The notes under the pieces: model-generated
The model's input: the letters and a program-made list of their open reading frames with translations, nothing else
Database searches by the model: none
Told to the model about the DNA's origin: nothing
Shown here: positions 23,223-29,043 of the stretch, piece after piece
Position numbering within the stretch: the stretch's first letter is position 1
How the letters are laid out: the number at the start of each line of letters is the position of its first letter
Made by a program: the position numbers and the translations under genes
DNA from: Clostridiales bacterium
Lineage (GTDB): Bacteria; Bacillota; Clostridia; Oscillospirales; Oscillospiraceae
Reading direction: 5' to 3'
NCBI GenBank assembly: GCA_004557075.1
Contig: SFEX01000037.1
Span: 1-29,043 of the forward strand
DNA length: 29,043 nt

Positions 23223-24215
23223 ATGCCTTTTGACATTGTAAGAAACGATATTACCAACATGCAGGTGGACGCTATAGTAAATGCGGCAAGCCGCCTGCCC
23301 CGGGTCGGTGCGGGCGTTGACTCGGCCATACACAAAAAAGCCGGGCCGTCGCTGCTTGCAGCGCGAAAGGAAATCGGATACATCCGGCCGGGTACAGCGG
23401 CAATCACTCCCGGCTTTGGCTTGGGGGCGGAGTATGTAATCCACGCGGCTACTCCAACATGGATCGACGGCGCGCACGGTGAAGCGGAAGCCCTGCGCTC
23501 AGCTTACGATATGAGTCTTGCTCTGGCCGCGGAGCGAGGCTGCGATTCCATCGCATTCCCGCTGCTGGCGTCCGGCAATCACGGCTTCCCAAAGCAAAAG
23601 GCGCTTCAGGTGGCAGTCGCTGCGTTCAGCGAATTTCTCATGGAGAATGAGATGCAGATTTATCTGGTGGTGTTCGGAAAGGAAAGCCTGAGGCTCTCCG
23701 AAAAGCTTGTCCACAATGTGGCCTGCTACATCGATGAAAACTATGTGGACGCCTACGAGCAGACGCTAAGGCCCCGGTATCAGATGAGCCGGAATCTCGA
23801 AATGTCGGACGTTTGCATGGCTTCGATGCCATGCGAAGAATCCTCGCTCAGCTTAGATGAATACATAAAAAACAAGGACGCGGGCTTTACCGAAACGCTG
23901 CTCTCTCTTATTAAGAAAAAGGGCTTGAAGAACGCCACTGTTTACAAGAGGGCGAATATCTTCAAGCAGCATTTTTCCAAGCTCATCAACGACCCCAATG
24001 CCAAGCCCTCCAAGCAGACCGCCATTGCGCTGTCCCTTGCGCTGGAGCTGAATCTGGATGCCACCCGGGATTTGATCGGACGGGCGGGATATGCGCTGAC
24101 CAACAGCAGCACATTCGACCTTATCATCCGGTACTTCATTGAGCATGGGCAGTTCAATGTAATCGAAATCAATATCGCCCTGTATGAATTTGACCAATCT
24201 TTGCTCGGAGCATAA
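23223..24215 (+). CDS. Macro domain protein with XRE-like C-terminal domain
   Basis: A 330-residue fusion. Residues 1-~165 are a macro domain, the fold that binds ADP-ribose and in many members removes it from proteins, nucleic acids or acetyl esters. Asn20, the loop GAGVDSAIHKKAG (29-41, usually GGGVD/A) and the phosphate loop PLLASGNHGFP (113-123) are recognisable. Residues ~165-220 are a linker. Residues 221-330 form an all-helical domain (VYKRANIFKQHFSKLIND, KPSKQTAIALSLALELN, DLIGRAGYAL) that looks like an XRE-type helix-turn-helix plus an extension. I recall the same tail on other macro proteins of Firmicutes. GGGAGG lies seven bases upstream of the start. The gene's composition is less GC-rich than neighbours'. 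A role in ADP-ribose signalling with self-regulation is inference. Confidence 0.85.
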   Translation: MPFDIVRNDITNMQVDAIVNAASRLPRVGAGVDSAIHKKAGPSLLAARKEIGYIRPGTAAITPGFGLGAEYVIHAATPTWIDGAHGEAEALRSAYDMSLALAAERGCDSIAFPLLASGNHGFPKQKALQVAVAAFSEFLMENEMQIYLVVFGKESLRLSEKLVHNVACYIDENYVDAYEQTLRPRYQMSRNLEMSDVCMASMPCEESSLSLDEYIKNKDAGFTETLLSLIKKKGLKNATVYKRANIFKQHFSKLINDPNAKPSKQTAIALSLALELNLDATRDLIGRAGYALTNSSTFDLIIRYFIEHGQFNVIEINIALYEFDQSLLGA

Positions 24216-24247
24216 AACGTCCACTCCCAGTTGACCAATTCAATAGC

Positions 24248-24302
24248 AAAACCTCCTATAATGTGGGTGTAAGTTAAAACACGTCAGATTATAGGAGGTT
24301 TT
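24248..24302. promoter_or_regulatory. Inverted repeat joining a -10-like site and the VWA gene RBS
   Basis: AAAACCTCCTATAAT (24248-24262) and ATTATAGGAGGTTTT (24288-24302) are perfect 15-base complements around a 25-base loop. The left arm contains TATAAT (24257-24262); the right arm contains the AGGAGG used by the VWA gene. A TTGACC at 24231 is a possible -35, but the 20-base spacing is poor, so the promoter reading is uncertain. In a transcript reading through from the macro gene, the Shine-Dalgarno would be in the stem. Confidence 0.75.
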
Positions 24303-24306
24303 TATT

Positions 24307-24951
24307 ATGATGAAAAATTTAACTGAAATCGTATTCATCCTTGACCGCAGCGGTTCCATGGCCGGTCTGGAGGATGACACCATCGGCGGCTTCAACGCGA
24401 TGATTGAGAAGCAGAAGAATGAAGAAGGCGATGCCTTTGTCTCCACCATTCTGTTCGATAACTACATCGAAGTTATCCACGACCGTGTGGATATCCGGAA
24501 GGTCCGGCCCATGACCCGCAGAGACTACTATGTCCGCGGCTGCACCGCACTGCTGGACGCGGTGGGCAGAACCATCCGCCACATCGGCAATGTCCACAAG
24601 TATGCCCGCGAGGAGGATCGGCCCGAAAAGACGCTGTTCGTCATCACCACCGACGGCATGGAAAACGCCAGCCGGGAGTACAGCTATGAGCGGGTGCGCA
24701 GGATGATCGAGCATGAAAAGGAGAAATACGGCTGGGAATTTATCTTCTTGGGCGCCAATATCGACGCAGCCCGGGAAGCCGCCCGGTTTGGCATTACGGA
24801 AGATCGCGCGGTCAACTACCACGCAGACAGCGTGGGCACCGCCGTGATCTATGAAGCCGTCAGCGAGGCCGTCTGCAATGTTCGAGCTTCCCGCCCAATG
24901 TCGGATGAATGGCGGCAGAGGGTAGATAAGGACTATAACACAAGGAGGTAA
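24307..24951 (+). CDS. VWA-domain protein
   Basis: A 214-residue soluble protein made almost wholly of one von Willebrand factor A domain. The metal-ion-dependent adhesion site is complete: DRSGS at 13-17, Thr80 in GCTALLDA and Asp116 in TTDGME. No signal peptide or membrane helix is seen, so it acts in the cytoplasm, probably as a Mg2+-dependent protein-binding module. ATGs at 24307 and 24310 are both possible; the first lies eight bases after AGGAGG. The last codons, AGG AGG TAA, form the Shine-Dalgarno of the following ADP-ribosylglycohydrolase remnant, so the two were designed to be co-translated. The function is unknown; the neighbours point to ADP-ribose biology. Confidence 0.88.
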   Translation: MMKNLTEIVFILDRSGSMAGLEDDTIGGFNAMIEKQKNEEGDAFVSTILFDNYIEVIHDRVDIRKVRPMTRRDYYVRGCTALLDAVGRTIRHIGNVHKYAREEDRPEKTLFVITTDGMENASREYSYERVRRMIEHEKEKYGWEFIFLGANIDAAREAARFGITEDRAVNYHADSVGTAVIYEAVSEAVCNVRASRPMSDEWRQRVDKDYNTRR

Positions 24952-24954
24952 TTT

Positions 24955-25032
24955 ATGTACGGAGCAATTTTAGGTGACATCATCGGAAGTCCATACGAAT
25001 TTGAAATGGGCAAGGCGGTGTGCCGTCAATAA
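24955..25032 (+). pseudogene. Truncated ADP-ribosylglycohydrolase (N-terminal remnant)
   Basis: Twenty-five codons and a stop follow the VWA gene by three bases, with a strong AGGAGG. The peptide MYGAILGDIIGSPYEFEMGK is the characteristic start of ADP-ribosylglycohydrolases (ARH/DraG family), including the first glycine-aspartate segment. A complete enzyme has about 250-300 residues and needs further metal-binding motifs that are absent here. After about codon 20 the reading changes to AVCRQ and stops. The rest of the gene is not found before the next gene 27 bases away. It is therefore a deletion or recombination remnant that marks the right edge of the island. Confidence 0.85.
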
Positions 25033-25059
25033 CGGTGCTCTTTCCTTTTATGACCCGCT

Positions 25060-25647
25060 TCACTTACGAATGCCGGAGACCTGATACATGCGGTCGTTGG
25101 AAATTTTTACATCAACGTCAAAAAACGGTGCGAATATCGCGGCGAGCTCGTCGGCCGAGATGAGACCGTTTGACACCGGTCGCGCCGTGCCGCTGTGGTG
25201 ACGGTCGAGCTTTTCGCGGCTCATGCCATGCGCGACCGAGAGGCGGCCGCCGGGCTTTGTAACAGCGGCAAGGGACGCGATGAGCCGCTCGGGCTCGGGG
25301 AAATGCGGGAAGGCGTTATACACCATCACAACGTCAAACGTGCGGTCAAAGCGCGCAGTTTCCACATCGCCGCAGATAACGCGAACCTTGTCGGCAGGGA
25401 ATTTCCCCGCGGCGATCTTTGCCATTTCCGGCGATATGTCGATGCCCGTGACGCTCCCGACGCCGCGGCTGAGATAGTCCGGGAACAGCACTCCCGTGCC
25501 GCAGGCGACGTCGAGCACATCGGCACCCTCTTTCACTCCGCCGTTATCCAGTATTTTTTTGATGATCTCATCGTCCCTGATAAGCTCTGAGTCCCATGAC
25601 GGCGCGCAGCGGTCAAAAAAGCGTATGACGTCCTGCTTGTCGATCAT
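25060..25647 (-). CDS. Class I SAM-dependent methyltransferase
   Basis: A 195-residue methyltransferase of the small UbiE/Methyltransf_25-like type. Motif I is VLDVACGTGVLF, followed by the acidic loop GIDISPEMAKIA, CGDVETARF and FDVVMVYNAFPHFPEP. The C-terminal part contains GRLSVAHGMSREKLDRHH. The substrate is not readable. The start overlaps the stop of the ECF S-component gene by four bases (ATGA), so it is the last gene of the transporter operon. It may modify the imported vitamin-like compound or a product of it; this is inference. No terminator is visible after it. Confidence 0.88.
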   Translation of the reverse strand: MIDKQDVIRFFDRCAPSWDSELIRDDEIIKKILDNGGVKEGADVLDVACGTGVLFPDYLSRGVGSVTGIDISPEMAKIAAGKFPADKVRVICGDVETARFDRTFDVVMVYNAFPHFPEPERLIASLAAVTKPGGRLSVAHGMSREKLDRHHSGTARPVSNGLISADELAAIFAPFFDVDVKISNDRMYQVSGIRK

Positions 25648-26204
25648 GCCTCTTCCTCCTCTTCATCGGAGGGGTAGCGCTCGGGGATAATGTGCGCCTT
25701 CATCAGCGCGAATACTATGCTCGGCACAAACACGAGCAGAATGACCGTTCCCGGCCATGAGGTCAGCAGGTAGCTCGACGCCCAGATCGCCAGAGAATAT
25801 GTTCCGCGCGCAAAGATAAGCGCGTTTACGGCGCCCGCCACTACGCGGCCGCAGACTATGCCGATGATGAGCGATATATACAGGTCTGCATAGGTGTGCT
25901 TTGTGTGCACAAGCTTCATGACAAGACCCGCTGCCAGACCGTACACGCACAGCTCCACCATCATGCCGGGCAGAACGGCGACGGGGGGCATGCCGGTCAG
26001 AACGGACGAGAGCGCGGGACCGGCTATGCCGCAGAGCAGGCCGTACTGCCACCCGCACACGAGCGCGCATATGAACACGGGGATGTGCATCGGCAGGAAC
26101 ACCGAGCCCGCGCCGATGGCGTGGAATACCATTGGCAGAACATAGCACAGCGCAATGCATATTGCGCAGAATATTGATTTTTTAACGGTTGACATCTCTT
26201 GCAT
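25644..26204 (-). CDS. ECF transporter substrate-binding S component
   Basis: A 186-residue integral membrane protein with about six helices, the small S subunit that gives an ECF transporter its substrate. The block FLPMHIPVFICALVCGWQYG, then GPALSSVLTGMPPVAVLPGM, is typical of a Clostridial S-component group, and the protein ends in an acidic tail (PSDEEEEEA). The vitamin carried cannot be assigned from sequence alone; pantothenate- or folate-like groups are possible by resemblance only. The longer reading from 26252 would overlap ecfT. The ATG at 26204, with AAGGAG seven bases upstream and eleven bases after the ecfT stop, is the better start. It overlaps the methyltransferase by four bases. 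Confidence 0.85.
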   Translation of the reverse strand: MQEMSTVKKSIFCAICIALCYVLPMVFHAIGAGSVFLPMHIPVFICALVCGWQYGLLCGIAGPALSSVLTGMPPVAVLPGMMVELCVYGLAAGLVMKLVHTKHTYADLYISLIIGIVCGRVVAGAVNALIFARGTYSLAIWASSYLLTSWPGTVILLVFVPSIVFALMKAHIIPERYPSDEEEEEA

Positions 26205-26215
26205 AGTAATACTCC

Positions 26216-27004
26216 TTAAATAAAAATCTCTGCCGCGCAAACTGCGGCGCATGATGCCAGCGCAAGCCAGTCGGCGCTGCGCATGGGCAGGTTTTTCTTT
26301 CTTGTTCGGTTTTTTGCGTCGCGGTAGCCCCGCGCTTCCATTGCCGCCGACAGCTCGTCGGCGCGCTTGAACGCCGACAGAAACACCGGCACCAGCAGCG
26401 GCAGCATAGCCGTTGCCCGCTCGCGCAGCTTGCGGCTCTCAAGGCGTGCGCCCCGGGCGATCTGCGCCTTTTTTATCGTGTCCGTCTCCTCGATGAGCGT
26501 GGGGATAAACTGCACGGCGACCGAGAGTATCATAGCGCCCGTCTCCACCGGCAGGTGCAGCACTCTCAGGGGACTCAGCAGCGCTTCTATCCCGCTCATG
26601 AGCTCCATCGGCGGCGTCGTCAAAATCAGCAGGTTGCTCAGAACGAGGATCAGCATCAGGCGCAGAACTACGTTTGCGCCGGTCTGGATCCCATCAAGCG
26701 ACACGGAAAATATCCACCAGCTCCATATCGCCCCCTCGCTGTCAAAAAACAGCACGTTCATGATAAAGATAACGACAAAAAACACCGACATTCTGCGCAC
26801 TGTCTGCACGGCTGCCGCCACGGGCAGGCCGGACAGGCGTATGAGCAGCGCTAAGGCCGCGAATGTGAGGGCATAGCCCCACAGCGTATCCGAGAGTATC
26901 ACGGCGGCGACCAGAACGAGAAAACCGAAGAATTTTGCCCGCGCGTCCAGACGGTGCAGTATAGAATCTGCGGGAATATACTGGGTGCTTACCGCCATGT
27001 TCAT
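26216..27004 (-). CDS. ecfT: ECF transporter transmembrane coupling protein EcfT
   Basis: A 262-residue scaffold subunit that joins the two ATPases to the S component. Several membrane helices lie in residues 25-130 and near the C-terminus. The two coupling-helix motifs with Ala-Arg-Gly are present: AQIARGARLESRKL and AAMEARGYRDAKNRT. The start codon overlaps the stop of ecfA2 (ATGA). A second ATG lies two codons downstream (26998). Gene order A1-A2-T is the standard Firmicutes order. Here it is followed by its own S component rather than being near ribosomal genes. Confidence 0.95.
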   Translation of the reverse strand: MNMAVSTQYIPADSILHRLDARAKFFGFLVLVAAVILSDTLWGYALTFAALALLIRLSGLPVAAAVQTVRRMSVFFVVIFIMNVLFFDSEGAIWSWWIFSVSLDGIQTGANVVLRLMLILVLSNLLILTTPPMELMSGIEALLSPLRVLHLPVETGAMILSVAVQFIPTLIEETDTIKKAQIARGARLESRKLRERATAMLPLLVPVFLSAFKRADELSAAMEARGYRDAKNRTRKKNLPMRSADWLALASCAAVCAAEIFI

Positions 27005-27861
27005 GTCGCGCCGCCCCCTTTCAGCCTTTGCAGGAGCGCATCGCGCAGCTTATCGTATGTGCATATATCCTGCGGCAGTTCAATGCCGCCCTTATTCAGC
27101 AGCTCCGCAAGCTCGCGCGAGGCGCTCACGCCCAAGCCGCGCCGCCGCAGCCCCTCTGTGTCACGGAATACCTCCGCGACGGAGCCGTCCTCAACAAGAC
27201 AGCCGTCCTCGAACACGAGCAGACGCTCGGCGCTCTCTGCGATGCCGTTGGCGTTGTGGGATATCATGACTATCGTCATTCCCTCGCTGTTGAGCTTTTT
27301 CAGCAAATTCAGAAAATCCGCGCGAGATAGCGGGTCAAGCCCCGCTATCGGCTCGTCGAGCAGCAGATAATCGGGCATTACGGCAAGCACGCCCGCGATG
27401 GCGATGCGCCGTTTTTCCCCGCCGGAAAAGCCGAGCGGAGATTTTCCGCGCACCTTTTCATAGTCAAAGCCTAACATCTCAAGCGCCCGGCGCACACGCT
27501 CCCCGACCTCCTGAGCCGACAGTCCCGAATGCTTCAGGCCGAAGGAGACGTCCTTCTCGACCGTCGTCTCAAAAAGCTGCACCTCGGGGTACTGGAACAC
27601 CATCCCCACCTTGCGGCGCAGCATGGCGCGGTCATATGCGCGGGCGTTTATATCCTCGCCGTCTATAAGTATCTCGCCGGAGTCGGGTTTCAGCAGGCCG
27701 TCGATGAGCTGAAGCATCGTTGACTTGCCGCAGCCGGTATGCCCCATGACGCCCACGAAGCTGCCGTCGGCTATCTCAAAGGATACGTTTTTAACAGCCG
27801 CAGTCTCAAGCGGCGTTCCGGCGTTATATGTCAGTGAGACGTTCCGTACTGTGATCGGCAT
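27001..27861 (-). CDS. ecfA2: ECF transporter ATPase EcfA2
   Basis: A 286-residue ABC ATPase. Visible motifs are Walker A GHTGCGKST, Q-loop VFQYPEVQLF, signature FSGGEKRR, Walker B YLLLDEPIAGLDP and H-loop SHN. It works as a heterodimer with EcfA1 on the cytoplasmic face of EcfT. GGAGG lies six bases before the ATG at 27861, inside the ecfA1 end (31-base overlap), so translation is coupled. Confidence 0.95.
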   Translation of the reverse strand: MPITVRNVSLTYNAGTPLETAAVKNVSFEIADGSFVGVMGHTGCGKSTMLQLIDGLLKPDSGEILIDGEDINARAYDRAMLRRKVGMVFQYPEVQLFETTVEKDVSFGLKHSGLSAQEVGERVRRALEMLGFDYEKVRGKSPLGFSGGEKRRIAIAGVLAVMPDYLLLDEPIAGLDPLSRADFLNLLKKLNSEGMTIVMISHNANGIAESAERLLVFEDGCLVEDGSVAEVFRDTEGLRRRGLGVSASRELAELLNKGGIELPQDICTYDKLRDALLQRLKGGGAT

Positions 27862-28673
27862 AGTTCCTCCACAAATTCTTTGTTCGTCAGCGGGCAGTAT
27901 GGCAGCTCGAACCCTGCGTTAAGAAGATCGTAGTAAAGGCGCACGGGAACGGGCGGCTCCAGCCCCGTCTGCGCAAGCAGCTCCGGCTGGGTGAGCATCT
28001 CGCGCGGCGAGCCGTGGGCGAGCATTTTCCCGTCGTGCATGAGCCACACCGTGTCCGCCTGCACGGCCTCCTCGATATAGTGCGTTACGGCGACGACGGT
28101 CTTTCCGTCCTCGTGCAGGCGGCGCATTGCGCCGAGCACCTCCGCGCGGCCTTCGGGATCGAGCATGGACGTCACCTCGTCAAACAGCAAAATCTTCGGC
28201 TCGAGCGCAAGCACCCCCGCCAGCGCGGCGCGCTGCTTCTGGCCGCCAGAGAGCGTGTGCGGCGCGCGCTTTTCAAAACCCTCCATGCCGACCGCCCGCA
28301 GCGCGGCGCTGACCCTTTCGGGTATCTCATCGCGCGGCACCTGGTAGTTTTCCAGCCCGAAGGCCACGTCCTCCCCGACAATGGAGGACACAAACTGGTT
28401 ATCCGGATTCTGAAACACCATGCCGACCCTGCGCCTCAGCTTCCATATCTCCGCCGGGTCTGATGCGTCGATGCCCGCGACGGTGAGCTCTCCGCTCTGG
28501 AGCGGCAGCAGCGCGTTGAGGTGGCGCAGGAGCGTTGACTTGCCGCAGCCGTTGTGGCCGAGGATAACGGCGTATTCGCCCCGGTGGACATGAAAGCTCA
28601 GGCCCCTCAGGGCGCGCTTTCTCTTGCCGTCGGAGGCATAAGAGAATATGATGTTTTCCGCCTCTATCATCAT
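27831..28673 (-). CDS. ecfA1: ECF transporter ATPase EcfA1
   Basis: A 280-residue ABC ATPase and first gene of the operon. Motifs are Walker A GHNGCGKST (39-47), Q-loop VFQNPDNQF, signature LSGGQKQR, Walker B ILLFDEVTSMLDP and H-loop THY. The longest frame begins at 28733. The ATG at 28673 has GAGGA seven bases before it (28681-28685), and MMIEAENIIFSY matches the usual EcfA1 start. The ATG at 28691 has no Shine-Dalgarno. Upstream on the minus strand there is a TATAAA-like site near 28755 but no good -35, so I do not call a promoter. Confidence 0.94.
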   Translation of the reverse strand: MMIEAENIIFSYASDGKRKRALRGLSFHVHRGEYAVILGHNGCGKSTLLRHLNALLPLQSGELTVAGIDASDPAEIWKLRRRVGMVFQNPDNQFVSSIVGEDVAFGLENYQVPRDEIPERVSAALRAVGMEGFEKRAPHTLSGGQKQRAALAGVLALEPKILLFDEVTSMLDPEGRAEVLGAMRRLHEDGKTVVAVTHYIEEAVQADTVWLMHDGKMLAHGSPREMLTQPELLAQTGLEPPVPVRLYYDLLNAGFELPYCPLTNKEFVEELCRSQYGTSH

Positions 28674-28945
28674 GGAAATTTCCTCGTACATTTTTGCTGA
28701 CGTAATTTTAACTGTTTTCCCGCTTCGCGGCAACCCCCATAGGGGGATACATTTTTATAAAAAGCGCATCTTTTGACGAAAAAAGTAGCATCGACAGGGA
28801 AAACACACCCCATCCGTCTGCTGATGCAGGGTCAATTCGAGTTGAGATTGGTGGTTATCGCAATTGCGACAGCCCGACCATAGAGGTTTCAAATAATCTT
28901 TATTGCACTCGTGCACTAATTTAACTCCGGAAATTATCTACACTC
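28674..28945. repeat. ecf operon leader region and terminal repeat arm
   Basis: No gene. The leader of ecfA1 has a small hairpin CCCCC-AT-GGGGG near 28735-28746. From about 28848 a degenerate forward arm of the mosaic repeat appears: TTGCGACAGCCCGACCATAG, CAAATAATCTTTATTGC and the variant core GCACTCGTGCA at 28905-28915. The 13-mer CGACAGGGAAAAC at 28792-28804 is shared with 172-184. The arm leads to the terminal inverted repeat. Confidence 0.65.
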
Positions 28946-29043
28946 GGACGAGCAATGTGTACAGAGTAATATGATAGTAAACACATGTGCAAGATGATTG
29001 TATACAGTTTTGCAGTAAAATAAAGGCATAAAACACATACAAA
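28946..29043. repeat. Terminal inverted repeat, right copy (98 bp)
   Basis: Exact reverse complement of 2-99. It begins with GGACGAGCAATGTGTACAGA. The related insert at 21228 reads GGACGAGCAATGCTCGCCCC and continues with TACGGGTACAGA, so the inner end looks like a deleted version of that palindrome. The rest is AT-rich and without coding potential. Confidence 0.9.

Noticed and set aside
28674..28760. Riboswitch in the leader of the ecf operon
   Set aside because: Only a small CCCCC/GGGGG hairpin is seen; I could not match the leader to the consensus of any vitamin riboswitch.

Overview
The window looks like a chromosomal contig from a GC-rich (roughly 58-60% in genes) anaerobic Firmicute of the class Clostridia, most likely an uncultured gut Oscillospirales. 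Supporting signs are the two-subunit GlgC/GlgD pyrophosphorylase, a CD1247-type protein next to efp, a VanW-family protein, a separate EcfA1-A2-T cassette, frequent ATA isoleucine codons in GC-rich genes, strong AGGAGG ribosome binding sites, and palindromic repeats of the CTCCCTC...GAGGGAG and CCTTCCCC...GGGGAAGG kind that I associate with this group. No rRNA, tRNA, CRISPR array, recognisable riboswitch or intact transposase is visible.

Layout: 329-5932 (+) glycogen operon glgC-glgD-glgP with an overlapping PfkB-type (pseudouridine kinase-like) gene. 6264-8752 (-) pepP-like peptidase, small membrane protein, efp, CD1247-like Zn-ribbon protein. 9201-11123 (+) htpG. 11380-16629 (+) hemW-vanW family-metG-small acidic protein, then a Zn-ribbon gene with its own promoter. 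17654-20202 (-) two tandem CNNM/CBS/CorC transporter-type proteins, divergent from a CAT-like acetyltransferase (20336-20986, +). 21378-22933 (+) trmN6-rsmI. 23223-25032 (+) a compositionally different island: macro domain/XRE-like fusion, VWA-domain protein and a truncated ADP-ribosylglycohydrolase. 25060-28673 (-) ECF transporter operon ecfA1-ecfA2-ecfT-S component-methyltransferase.

Most intergenic space between these blocks is filled with one mosaic family of palindromic repeats. Its most recognisable core, GCACTCGCGC(A/G), occurs ten times (six on +, four on -). Its arms also carry CGACCGG/CCGGTCG, TTGCGTCAGC and GTAGCAACGAA segments. Inserts of other small palindromes and a family of rho-independent terminators sit inside these arms. 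The arms run into genes: they seem to supply the ribosome binding site and first four codons of both hemW and trmN6, and the stop codons or last residues of several genes. The two window ends carry a perfect 98-bp inverted repeat, most simply explained as an assembly break at a genomic repeat.

The most interesting candidate system is the macro/VWA/ADP-ribosylglycohydrolase island. Two of its three genes belong to ADP-ribose-binding or ADP-ribose-removing families, the third gene is cut off after 25 codons, and a 15-bp inverted repeat pairs a promoter-like sequence with the VWA ribosome binding site.
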